From assembly GCF_000719955.1 (NCBI RefSeq), contig NZ_JOII01000001.1:124001-188000 (forward strand): DNA of 64,000 bases, read 5' to 3'. This DNA is from Streptomyces albidoflavus. Its GTDB lineage: Bacteria; Actinomycetota; Actinomycetes; Streptomycetales; Streptomycetaceae. Both the position numbers and the translations under genes were made by a program. The notes beneath the pieces are model-generated. The model saw only the letters and a program-made list of their open reading frames with translations. It had not been told where the DNA came from and ran no database searches. Of the stretch, positions 26,105-34,185 are shown in pieces. Position 1 is the first letter of the stretch. Every line of letters begins with the position of its first letter.

Positions 26105-26252
26105 AGCCCGGCCGGCGCTTGAGGCCATCTTTGACCGGCACGGTCGAACCTCACCGCACCCACCCCCAGCCCGGCCGGCGCTTGAGGCCATCCCGAAGCC
26201 GCACGCACACGGCAACCTCAGCCCAATCTCAGCCCGGCCGGCGCTTGAGGCC
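26105..26252 (+). repeat. Dispersed 22-bp element, cluster A (3 copies)
   Basis: AGCCCGGCCGGCGCTTGAGG followed by CC occurs at 26105-26126, 26168-26189 and 26231-26252, spaced exactly 63 nt apart, in the spacer between the esterase gene and the sugar transporter. The remainder of the spacer to 26500 has no gene that I can support. Confidence 0.9.
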
Positions 26253-26511
26253 CTCGTGAAGCCGCACCCGAAGCGGCACCTCAGCCAAAAGCCGGCCCAG
26301 CCGCCCAGAGCCCCGCCGCCGAAGGCGGCCCCCCTGCGAATTCCCTCACAAACCACCCCATCCCCCTCCCCCACCTGCTTGATTGGTTCCGGAACCATCC
26401 ATTCCGCCCCCGGAACGGCAAGGCACCCCCAACGACGCCGCAGGCGACATCCCCGTTACGGGAGTGTGACCAAACCCCCTCTTGCGGCGGGCGGAACCCC
26501 TGGTTCAGAGT

Positions 26512-26542
26512 CATGTATGCGCTTACAGACAGCGCATACATG
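26512..26542. promoter_or_regulatory. Operator candidate at the sugar-transporter promoter
   Basis: Perfect 12-bp inverted repeat (26512-26523 and 26531-26542) with 7-nt spacing. It contains TGTATGCGCTTACA (26514-26527), matching the 21830 site in the pattern TG-W-ATGCGCTT-W-CA, and a second partial site in reverse (26528-26541). It ends 27 nt before the start codon, so bound repressor would block initiation or early elongation. Confidence 0.65.
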
Positions 26543-26569
26543 TCCGGTAGCGCTCAAGGAGGAGCCGCC

Positions 26570-27820
26570 ATGCACCGCGTCGCCAGAACCGCCACGGCCG
26601 TCATCGCCGCGAGTACGGCGTTGGCCGTCGTCACGGCCTGCGGGGGCTCCTCGGGGACCGAGGTCGCCGCCGACGCCGAGCAGACCCTGACCGTGTGGGC
26701 CATGGGGGCCGAGGGCGAGAAGCTCGCCGAGGTCGCCAAGGAGTACGAGAAGGAGAACCCGCACCTCAAGGTGAAGGTGACCCCGGTCGGCTGGGACGTC
26801 GCCCACCAGAAGCTGGTGTCGGCCGCGGCGGCGGGGAACCTGCCGGACATCGCGCAGATGGGCGGGAGCTACCTCGGGGAGTTCGCCGAGCTGGGCGTCC
26901 TGGAGCCGGTGGACACCAAGCGGTTCCAGGAGAAGGACTTCTTCCCGGCCGGGTGGCAGCAGGGCGAGGTGGACGGCGAGGTCTACGGCGTGCCGTGGTA
27001 CGTCGACACCCGCGTCCTGTACTACCGGACCGACCTCGCCGAGAAGGCCGGGGTCGACAAGGCCCCGGCCGACTGGAAGGAGCTGCGGGCGCTCGCCTCG
27101 GCGTACCAGAAGGACGCCGGGACCAAGTGGGGCCTGTCGATCCAGCCGAGCGGGCTCGACACGGTGCAGAGCTTCTACCCGTTCCTGTACTCGGCGGGCG
27201 GCGAGATCATCGACGAGGACGGCAAGGTCGTCGTCGACAGCCCGGCCGCCGTCAAGGCACTCAAGGAGTACGGCGCGTACTTCGACAAGGGGCTCGCCAA
27301 CAAGTCGGTGCCGCCCGGCTACGACGTGGTGAAGGACTTCGGCAACGGCCGCGTCCCGATGTTCTTCGGCGGCCCCTGGCACGTGACCCTGCTCAACGAG
27401 GGCCAGCCCGACATCAAGGGCAAGTGGGCCGTGGCCGAGGTGCCGGCGGACGAGGCGTCCGTCTCGATGGCGGGCGGCTCCTCGCTGACCGTCTCCAAGG
27501 ACAGCCCGCACAAGGCCGCCGCCGAGGAGTTCATCGCCCACCTGACCAGCACCGAGGGCCAGGCCGACTGGTACGAGCGGACCAAGGACCTGCCCGCCAA
27601 CACCACCGCCTGGGAGTCCGGCTCGCTCGCCGACGACCCGGCGCTGAAGGTCTTCGAGAAGCAGATGAAGACCGCCAAGGCGTCCCCGACGCTCGCCAAC
27701 CTCTCCGAGATCACCGACAAGGTCGACCAGGCGATAGCCCAGGTCACCCAGGGCAAGGCCACCGCGGAGGAGGCACTCGGCAAGGCCAAGGACCAGATCG
27801 AGGGCCTCGTCCAGAAGTAG
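26570..27820 (+). CDS. Sugar ABC transporter substrate-binding lipoprotein
   Basis: 416 residues, family 1 extracellular solute-binding protein. Lipoprotein signal with T-A-C-G-G (Cys about 24). Then 'LTVWAMGAEGEKLAEVAKEYEKENP', 'LPDIAQMGGSYLGEFAELGVLEPV', 'YGVPWYVDTRVLYYRTDL' and 'MFFGGPWHVTLLNEG', the usual blocks of oligosaccharide binders. AAGGAGGAG is a few bases before ATG 26570; the frame is open upstream through the operator, which is not coding. First gene of an operon with two permeases and a GH1 enzyme; no ATPase gene is present, as is usual in Streptomyces, where a shared MsiK-type ATPase serves such systems. Confidence 0.95.
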   Translation: MHRVARTATAVIAASTALAVVTACGGSSGTEVAADAEQTLTVWAMGAEGEKLAEVAKEYEKENPHLKVKVTPVGWDVAHQKLVSAAAAGNLPDIAQMGGSYLGEFAELGVLEPVDTKRFQEKDFFPAGWQQGEVDGEVYGVPWYVDTRVLYYRTDLAEKAGVDKAPADWKELRALASAYQKDAGTKWGLSIQPSGLDTVQSFYPFLYSAGGEIIDEDGKVVVDSPAAVKALKEYGAYFDKGLANKSVPPGYDVVKDFGNGRVPMFFGGPWHVTLLNEGQPDIKGKWAVAEVPADEASVSMAGGSSLTVSKDSPHKAAAEEFIAHLTSTEGQADWYERTKDLPANTTAWESGSLADDPALKVFEKQMKTAKASPTLANLSEITDKVDQAIAQVTQGKATAEEALGKAKDQIEGLVQK

Positions 27821-27825
27821 GAGCC

Positions 27826-28776
27826 ATGAGCACCACCACCCGTAAGGCCGACGAGGCGGCGCCCGGCGGACGACGGCCGGGTCGCCGGCGGGGTTCGCTG
27901 GGCGTGCAGAACGCGGCCGGCTGGCTCTTCTCGACGCCGTTCCTCGTGCTGTTCGCGGTCTTCATGGCGTTCCCCATCGTGGCGACGCTGCTGATGAGCT
28001 TCACCGACTTCGGACTGGGCAACGTGACCCGGCCGCTGGACGCGCGGTTCATCGGGTTCGAGAACTACACGCGGCTGTTCGGGGACGAGCGGTTCCTGAA
28101 GTCCCTCTTCAACACGGCGTACTTCGTCGTGGTCGGCGTGCCGCTGACGATCGGCCTCGGGCTGCTCGTGGCCGTCCTGCTCAACAACGGGATCGACCGG
28201 GCGCGGACCTTCTTCCGGGTCGGCTTCTACGCGCCGGTCGTCACCTCGATCGTGGCCGTGGCGGTGGTCTGGCGGTTCGTGCTCGACCCGAGTGACGGGC
28301 TGATCGCCGGGCTCGCCTCCGAGGTGGGGCTGACCGCGCCGGACTTCCTCGGCTCCGAGGCGCTGGCGATGCCCTCGCTGATCGCGATGGCGGTCTGGCG
28401 CAACCTCGGCACGGTGATGGTGCTCTTCATCGCCGGGCTCCAGGCCATCCCGACCGAGGTCCGCGAGGCCGCCCGCCTCGACGGGGTCGGGCCCTGGCAG
28501 GAACTGCGCCGGATCACCATTCCGCTGCTGCGGCCGACCCTGCTGTACGCCAGCGTCATCACCACCATCGGCTACCTCAACGTCTTCGAGGAGCCGTTCG
28601 TGATGACGCAGGGCGGACCCTCGGACTCGACCCTGACGGTCTCACTGAACATGTACCGCGAGGGCTTCAACTTCTTCCACATGGGCTACGCGAGCGCGAT
28701 GGCGTACGTGCTGTTCGTCGTGATCATGGGCATCACGGTGCTCCAGCTCCGACTGCTGAAGGACAACACCCGATGA
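27826..28776 (+). CDS. Sugar ABC transporter permease (MalF type)
   Basis: 316 residues, six predicted membrane helices beginning at about residue 30 after a basic cytoplasmic N-terminus. The EAA loop that contacts the ATPase is 'EVREAARLDGVGPWQELRRI' near residues 218-237. ATG 27826 is 5 nt after the binding-protein stop, with GGAG overlapping that stop. Forms a heterodimer with the next permease. Confidence 0.95.
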   Translation: MSTTTRKADEAAPGGRRPGRRRGSLGVQNAAGWLFSTPFLVLFAVFMAFPIVATLLMSFTDFGLGNVTRPLDARFIGFENYTRLFGDERFLKSLFNTAYFVVVGVPLTIGLGLLVAVLLNNGIDRARTFFRVGFYAPVVTSIVAVAVVWRFVLDPSDGLIAGLASEVGLTAPDFLGSEALAMPSLIAMAVWRNLGTVMVLFIAGLQAIPTEVREAARLDGVGPWQELRRITIPLLRPTLLYASVITTIGYLNVFEEPFVMTQGGPSDSTLTVSLNMYREGFNFFHMGYASAMAYVLFVVIMGITVLQLRLLKDNTR

Positions 28777-29606
28777 GCGCCGAAGGCCGTGTGCGCAGGC
28801 CCCTGACGTACGTCCTGCTCTCCGGCGGGCTGCTGGTGATGGCGGCGCCGTTCCTGTGGATGGGGCTTTCCGCCTTCAAGACGCAGCGGGAGCTGTCGGC
28901 GAGCCCGCCGGTGTGGATACCCAGCCAGTGGACGCTCGCCAACTTCCGGCAGCTCCTGGCCGACCTCGATCTGCCGCTGTACTTCATGAACTCGGTGATC
29001 GTGGCCGTCCTGGTCACCGTCTCCAACCTGGTCTTCTGCTCGATGCTCGGCTACGCCCTGGCGAAGCTGAACTTCGCCGGGCGGAACAAGGTCTTCGGGG
29101 TGGTACTGGGCGCCCTGATGGTGCCGGGCAACCTCATGCTCCTGCCGCTCTTCGTGCTGATGAGCAAGCTCCAGCTGATCGACTCGTACGCCGGTCTGGT
29201 GCTGCCCTTCGCGGCGGGCGCCTTCGGGGTCTTCCTGATGCGGCAGTTCATGCAGTCGATCCCGGACGAGCTGCTGGAGGCGGCCCGGATGGACGGGGCC
29301 GGGGAGTGGTTCATCTTCTGGCGGATCGTGATGCCGCTGGTCAAGCCGGCCCTGGCGACGCTGGCGATCCTCACCTTCCTCGGCTCCTGGAACAACTTCG
29401 TCTGGCCGCTGATCGCCACCAACGACCCGGACAAGTACACCCTCCCGGTGGCGCTCGCCACCTTCGCCACCGACCCGAACAAGGCCGGCGGCTCCAACGG
29501 GGTCCTGATGGCCGGGTCCTTCCTGATCGTCCTGCCGGTGCTGGCCGTCTTCATCGCGCTGCAGCGCCACTTCACGCAGGGGATCGCCACCGCCGGCATG
29601 AAGTGA
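28773..29606 (+). CDS. Sugar ABC transporter permease (MalG type)
   Basis: 277 residues, six helices. EAA loop 'DELLEAARMDGAGEWFIFWR' near 165-184 and the MalG-type end 'FIALQRHFTQGIATAGMK'. It overlaps the preceding permease by 4 nt (ATGA), indicating translational coupling. Completes the membrane channel of the importer. Confidence 0.95.
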   Translation: MSAEGRVRRPLTYVLLSGGLLVMAAPFLWMGLSAFKTQRELSASPPVWIPSQWTLANFRQLLADLDLPLYFMNSVIVAVLVTVSNLVFCSMLGYALAKLNFAGRNKVFGVVLGALMVPGNLMLLPLFVLMSKLQLIDSYAGLVLPFAAGAFGVFLMRQFMQSIPDELLEAARMDGAGEWFIFWRIVMPLVKPALATLAILTFLGSWNNFVWPLIATNDPDKYTLPVALATFATDPNKAGGSNGVLMAGSFLIVLPVLAVFIALQRHFTQGIATAGMK

Positions 29607-29673
29607 CCGGCCCGCGCCCGCCCCGTCGTACCCACCCCCACACCGCACCACCGCACCAGAAAGGCGTGCCCTG

Positions 29674-30867
29674 ATGACCAGCACCCCGTTCCCCGAAGGC
29701 TTCCTGTGGGGCGCGTCGACCGCCGCCCACCAGATCGAGGGCAACAACACCGACAGCGACTGGTGGGTGAAGGAGCACACCGCCGGTACGCACATCCAGG
29801 AGCCCAGCTACGACGCCTGCGACAGCTACCACCGCTGGCCCGAGGACATGGACCTGCTCGCCTCGCTCGGCTTCACCGACTACCGGTTCAGCATCGAGTG
29901 GGCCCGCATCGAGCCGGTCGAGGGGCACTTCTCGCGGGCCGAACTCGCCCACTACCGGCGGATGGTGGAGGGCGCGATCGAGCGGGGCCTGCGTCCCATG
30001 GTCACCCTGCACCACTTCACGGTGCCGCAGTGGTTCGAGGCGCGCGGCGGCTGGACCGCCGAGGGCGCCACCGAGCTGTTCGCCCGGTACGTGGCCGCCT
30101 GCGCGCCGGTCATCGCCACCGGCGTGGCCCACGTCTGCACCATCAACGAGCCGAACATGATCGCCGTCATGGCCGGCCAGGCCAAGCGCGGGGACATCGG
30201 CTTCCCGCCCGCCGGGCTGCCCACGCCCGACGAGGAGACCACCCACGCGGTGATCGCCGCCCACCACGCGGCGGTCAAGGAGGTCCGGGCGATCTCCTCC
30301 GGCATCAAGGTCGGCTGGACCATCGCCAACCAGGTCTACCAGGCCCTCCCCGGCGCCGAGGAGGTCACCGCCGCCTACCGCCACCCGCGCGAGGACGTCT
30401 TCATCGAGGCGGCCCGCGGGGACGACTGGATCGGCGTGCAGTCCTACACCCGTACGCGGATCGGCGCCGACGGCCCGATCCCCGCGTCCCCGGAGGCCGA
30501 GCGCACGCTGACCGAGTGGGAGTACTACCCGACGGCCGTCGGCCACGCCCTGCGGCACACCGCCGAGGTGGTCGGTGACGTCCCCCTGATCGTCACCGAG
30601 AACGGCATCGCCACCGCCGACGACGAGCGCCGCACGGCCTACTACACGGGCGCCCTCGGCGAGGTCGCGGCCGCCATCGAGGACGGGCTCAAGGTCGAGG
30701 GGTACCTCGCCTGGAGCGCGCTGGACAACTACGAGTGGGGTTCCTTCCGGCCGACCTTCGGCCTCATCGCCGTCGACTGGGAGACCTTCGAGCGCACCGC
30801 CCGCCCCTCGGCCGTCTGGCTCGGCTCGCTGGGGCGTACGCGGGAGCTTCCCGGCCGGGCGGTCTGA
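29674..30867 (+). CDS. Glycoside hydrolase family 1 (beta-glucosidase-like)
   Basis: 397 residues, cytoplasmic. Family 1 marks: 'PEGFLWGASTAAHQIEG' at the start, acid/base Glu159 in 'TINEPN' and nucleophile Glu309 in 'LIVTENGIA', then 'GYLAWSALDNYEWGSF' close to the end. It is 50-80 residues shorter than most GH1 beta-glucosidases. Placed 67 nt after the permease, so it probably cleaves the imported beta-linked disaccharide or oligosaccharide; the layout recalls cebEFG-bglC. Exact sugar unknown. Confidence 0.92.
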   Translation: MTSTPFPEGFLWGASTAAHQIEGNNTDSDWWVKEHTAGTHIQEPSYDACDSYHRWPEDMDLLASLGFTDYRFSIEWARIEPVEGHFSRAELAHYRRMVEGAIERGLRPMVTLHHFTVPQWFEARGGWTAEGATELFARYVAACAPVIATGVAHVCTINEPNMIAVMAGQAKRGDIGFPPAGLPTPDEETTHAVIAAHHAAVKEVRAISSGIKVGWTIANQVYQALPGAEEVTAAYRHPREDVFIEAARGDDWIGVQSYTRTRIGADGPIPASPEAERTLTEWEYYPTAVGHALRHTAEVVGDVPLIVTENGIATADDERRTAYYTGALGEVAAAIEDGLKVEGYLAWSALDNYEWGSFRPTFGLIAVDWETFERTARPSAVWLGSLGRTRELPGRAV

Positions 30868-30963
30868 CCCCACGCGCCCCGGCGGGCACAGGAGTTGTGC
30901 AACTTCGCACGGGGGTGGGGCGTCACAGTAGGTGTACATGACCGGCAAACGAAGGAAGACGGC

Positions 30964-32484
30964 ATGGCCTGGATGCGACGCCCCGACACCCCCACGACCC
31001 GGCGCGGACGGTCCGGCAGAGCGGCGGCCTCGCTGGCGGCGGCCCTGCTCGTCTCCGGCGGGCTGAGCGCCGCCGCCCTGGCCCCGACCACCGCCCTCGC
31101 GGCGGACGGACCCGCCGCGGCCTCCGCCGACGACTTCAACGGCGACGGGTACGCGGACCTGGTCTCCGGCGCCCCCGGAGGCACGGTCTCCGGCAAGGCC
31201 GGCGCGGGGTACGTGGCGGTGACCTACGGCTCGGCGAAGGGGCTCGCCCCCGCTCCCGGCACCGTGGTGAGCCGGTCCACGGCCGGGGTCCCGGGCGCGG
31301 CCACCGCCAAGCAGCGGTTCGGCGAGACCTTCGCCAAGGGCGACCTGGACGGCGACGGCTACAGCGACCTGGTGATCGGCTCGGCCACCGCCGAGCCCGG
31401 CGCGGTGATCCTCTGGGGCTCGCCGAAGGGGCTGACCGGCGGCACCGCCGTGGCCGGCTTCGGACAGGCCCCGCAGGTCGGCGACTTCGACGGTGACGGC
31501 CAGGCGGACCTGGCGCTCTTCGGCGCCGCCCAGGTCGCGGGCGACGACCCGGTCACCCAGGAGGCCCGCCTCCTCAAGGGCCCGCTGACCCGCGAGGGCA
31601 CCCCGGCCGAGCAGCTCGACTTCCTCGACCGCTCCGAGTGGTGGGGGTACGACAGCGACGGCCCGGCCTGCGCCGAGGACGACAGCTGTGTGGACGGGCC
31701 CACCTCGGTCGGCGGCCCGGTCCGCCCGAAGGCGGTCGGCGACGTGAACGGCGACGGCTCCGACGACCTCGTCACCTGGCTCTACGAGGGCGACGGCGTC
31801 TGGGCCCACCACCTGTTCACCGGCAGCGCCACCGGCTTCCGGGACGCCCAGGAGGCCGGCCCGATCGGCAGCAGCGGCGACGACGCGGCCGTCGGCGTCG
31901 GCGACGTGGACGGCGACGGCTACGACGACGTGGTGACCGGCAGCGGCGAGGCCACCGCCAAGGTCACCGTCCGCTACGGCTCGGCCGCCGGCCTCGAAGG
32001 CCGCGAGCAGGCCTTCGACCAGAGCCTGCCCGGCCTCCACGGCGCCCAGGAGAAGGGCGACCACTTCGGCTCCTGCGTCGCGGTGGCCGACGTGACCGGC
32101 GACGGCCGGGCCGAGATCGCCCTCGGCATCAGCGGCGAGGACTTCAGCGGCCTGACCGACGCCGGTTCCATCGCCCTGCTCCACGGCACCGCCTCCGGGG
32201 TGACCGGCGAGGGCAGCCAGGTCCTCCACCAGAACACCGCCGGGGTGCCCGGCGTCGCGGAGAGCGGCGACAAGTTCGGCTCCGCCTGCGCCCTGCTCGA
32301 CACCGACGGCGACGGTCACCGCGACCTGGTCGCCGCCGCGGCCGAGGAGAACGAGCAGGCGGGCGCGGTCTGGGCGCTGCGCGGCACCGGCGAGGGGCTG
32401 ACGGTGGAGGGCGCCTCCGCCTTCGGGCCGGGCCACGTCGGCGGTCCCGTCACCAAGGCGAAGTTCGGCAGTTTCCTGCGCTGA
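30964..32484 (+). CDS. Secreted FG-GAP (integrin-alpha-type propeller) protein
   Basis: 506 residues. Signal region with Arg-rich start and hydrophobic core ('AAASLAAALLVSGGLSAAAL') ending in an Ala-rich cleavage site near 45. The mature part carries seven calcium-binding FG-GAP loops of the D-x-(D/N)-G-D-G type: DFNGDGYADL, DLDGDGYSDL, DFDGDGQADL, DVNGDGSDDL, DVDGDGYDDV, DVTGDGRAEI and DTDGDGHRDL, hence a seven-bladed propeller. Extracellular; ligand unknown. ATG 30964 with GAAGGAAG upstream. Confidence 0.9.
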   Translation: MAWMRRPDTPTTRRGRSGRAAASLAAALLVSGGLSAAALAPTTALAADGPAAASADDFNGDGYADLVSGAPGGTVSGKAGAGYVAVTYGSAKGLAPAPGTVVSRSTAGVPGAATAKQRFGETFAKGDLDGDGYSDLVIGSATAEPGAVILWGSPKGLTGGTAVAGFGQAPQVGDFDGDGQADLALFGAAQVAGDDPVTQEARLLKGPLTREGTPAEQLDFLDRSEWWGYDSDGPACAEDDSCVDGPTSVGGPVRPKAVGDVNGDGSDDLVTWLYEGDGVWAHHLFTGSATGFRDAQEAGPIGSSGDDAAVGVGDVDGDGYDDVVTGSGEATAKVTVRYGSAAGLEGREQAFDQSLPGLHGAQEKGDHFGSCVAVADVTGDGRAEIALGISGEDFSGLTDAGSIALLHGTASGVTGEGSQVLHQNTAGVPGVAESGDKFGSACALLDTDGDGHRDLVAAAAEENEQAGAVWALRGTGEGLTVEGASAFGPGHVGGPVTKAKFGSFLR

Positions 32485-32511
32485 CCCTCCGCCGCACCGC
32501 CGGCTCTCCGG

Positions 32512-32544
32512 GGCGTCCTTCCCGCCGTACGCGGGGAGGGCGCC
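32512..32544. terminator. Hairpin terminator, convergent genes
   Basis: 14-bp stem with two G-U pairs (32512-32525 with 32531-32544) and a 5-nt loop, in the 60-nt spacer between the FG-GAP gene and the VOC gene. Confidence 0.7.
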
Positions 32545-33009
32545 TCAGCGCGTACCGGGGCCCTTGCCGGCGGGCGGGTCGGCGTAGACGCCGTGGAGCA
32601 TGCCGGTGGCCTGGCCGATCTCGATGAGGTAGCCGTCGGGGTCGCGCAGGTAGCAGCGGATCTCGGCCTTGCGGTCGATGGGCGGGGTGACGAACTCGGC
32701 GCCCTTGGCGCTCCACTCCTCGTAGACCGCCTGGATGTCGGCGACCCGGATGTTGAGGAAGCAGGTGGCGGTGGCGGGGTCCTCGGGCGGGTGGAGGGTG
32801 ATGCCGGGCTTGTCGGGGGTGGGGCCGCCGCCGGGGTTCATGATGAGCCAGCTGTTGGCGAGGCGGACCGTGCAGGGGTTCTCCTCCAGGATCACCTCGC
32901 CGCCCAGCACCTCGCTGTAGAAGGCGCGGGAGCGCGGCACGTCGGCCACGGTGAGGAAGTAGGAGAGGAGCATCCCGGACTCGGGCGCGGGAAAGCTTTT
33001 CTCGGCCAT
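32545..33009 (-). CDS. VOC (glyoxalase/bleomycin-resistance) family protein
   Basis: 154 residues. Two beta-alpha-beta-beta-beta modules: 'MLLSYFLTVADVPRSRAFYSEVLGG' at 13-37 and 'CFLNIRVADIQAVYEEWSAKGAEFV' near 88-112, ending 'RDPDGYLIEIGQ' with the usual metal-ligand Glu. Members are metal-dependent dioxygenases, isomerases or binding proteins; the substrate is unknown here. ATG 33009. It lies behind a terminator from the betaine operon, so it has its own promoter. Confidence 0.88.
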   Translation of the reverse strand: MAEKSFPAPESGMLLSYFLTVADVPRSRAFYSEVLGGEVILEENPCTVRLANSWLIMNPGGGPTPDKPGITLHPPEDPATATCFLNIRVADIQAVYEEWSAKGAEFVTPPIDRKAEIRCYLRDPDGYLIEIGQATGMLHGVYADPPAGKGPGTR

Positions 33010-33139
33010 GGGGTCGTTCCCCCAGTCTGTAGCGGTCGGGCAGCCTGTCGCTGTCGGGGTCCTCTCCCATGGTGGGGGCGGGGAGCCGGACGCGGAAGAC
33101 GATCAAGGACGCCCCTTGGGGGGCCTGGGGGCGTACGCG

Positions 33140-33181
33140 CCGGAGCGCCCCGGCGGACGGTGGTCCGCGGGGGCGCTCCGG
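33140..33181 (-). terminator. Terminator of the betaine transport operon
   Basis: 12-bp outer stem (33140-33151 with 33170-33181) continued by GCGGAC/GTCCGC inside with a 4-nt loop. About 26 nt beyond the stop of the binding-protein gene. Confidence 0.8.
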
Positions 33182-33206
33182 TACGGGAAGAGGGGTGGCG
33201 GGGCCG

Positions 33207-34184
33207 TTACGGCAGCCACTTCTTCCAGGTGGACTCGTTGGCCTTCGCCCACTTCTCGGCGGCCTTCTGCGGGTCCATCTTCTGGTCGGCGATCCACAGG
33301 GAGACCTGGTTCTGGTCCTCGGTGGTCCACTCGAAGTTCTTGAGGAACTCCGCGGCCTCGCCGCCGTTCTCCGCGAAGTCCGTGTTCAGGTACTTCTGGA
33401 GCGGGGTCTCGGGGTAGGCGCAGGCGACCTTGTCCGGGTCGGCGTCGCAGCCCTCCTCGTACTTCGGCAGCTCCACCTCCGTCATGGGCACCTTCTCGAA
33501 GAGCCACTGGGGCTGGTACCAGTAGGTGAGGAAAGGCTTCTTCTCCTTGGCGAACTGCTTGATCTGGGTGATCTGCGCGGCCTCGGAGCCGGCGAAGACG
33601 ACCTGGTAGTCCAGGTCCAGGTTCTTCACCAGGGCCTTGTCGTTGGTGACGTAGGACGGCGAGCCGTCCATCAGCTGGCCCTTGCCGCCGCTCTCGGGGG
33701 TGCGGAGCTGGTCGGCGTACTTGTTGAGGTTCTTCCAGTTGGTGACGTCGGGGTGCTTCTTCGCGAAGTACGTCGGGACGAACCAGCCGATGTGGCCGGT
33801 GACGCCGACGTCCCCGGCGGCGGTGATCGTCTTCTTGTCGTCGACGTACCGCTTCTCCTCCTCCGGGTGCCCCCAGTCCTCCAGGATGGCGTCGACGCGC
33901 CCCTGGCTGAGCGCGTCCCAGGCCGGCACCTCGTCGATCTGCACGGTGTCGACGCGGTAGCCCAGCTCGTGCTCCAACAGGTACTGGGCGACGGCGACGT
34001 TGGCCTGGGCGCCGACCCAGGACTGGAGGGAGAGGGTGACGGACTTGCCGTCCCCGGCATTGGCGTACGGCGACGCCTGCTGGGTCATGTCGGCGGCGCC
34101 GCAGCCGGCCACGGCGAGCAGGGCGCCGGAGGCGGTGAGGGCGGCGGCGGTGCGGGTGGCACGGCGCGACGGGCGGATCCGCAT
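33207..34184 (-). CDS. proX: Glycine betaine/choline-type ABC transporter binding protein
   Basis: 325 residues, OpuAC/ProX family. Lipoprotein signal ending L-L-A-V-A-G-C (lipobox Cys about 28). The mature protein has 'VTLSLQSWVGAQANVAVAQYLLEHELGY', 'VPAWDALSQGRVDAILEDWG' and 'FLTYWYQPQWLF', with Trp and Tyr residues placed to cage a quaternary amine. Starts 1 nt after the permease stop. Last gene of the minus-strand transport set, downstream of choline-oxidation genes, which points to betaine or choline as ligand. Confidence 0.92.
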   Translation of the reverse strand: MRIRPSRRATRTAAALTASGALLAVAGCGAADMTQQASPYANAGDGKSVTLSLQSWVGAQANVAVAQYLLEHELGYRVDTVQIDEVPAWDALSQGRVDAILEDWGHPEEEKRYVDDKKTITAAGDVGVTGHIGWFVPTYFAKKHPDVTNWKNLNKYADQLRTPESGGKGQLMDGSPSYVTNDKALVKNLDLDYQVVFAGSEAAQITQIKQFAKEKKPFLTYWYQPQWLFEKVPMTEVELPKYEEGCDADPDKVACAYPETPLQKYLNTDFAENGGEAAEFLKNFEWTTEDQNQVSLWIADQKMDPQKAAEKWAKANESTWKKWLP

Positions 34185-34185
34185 G

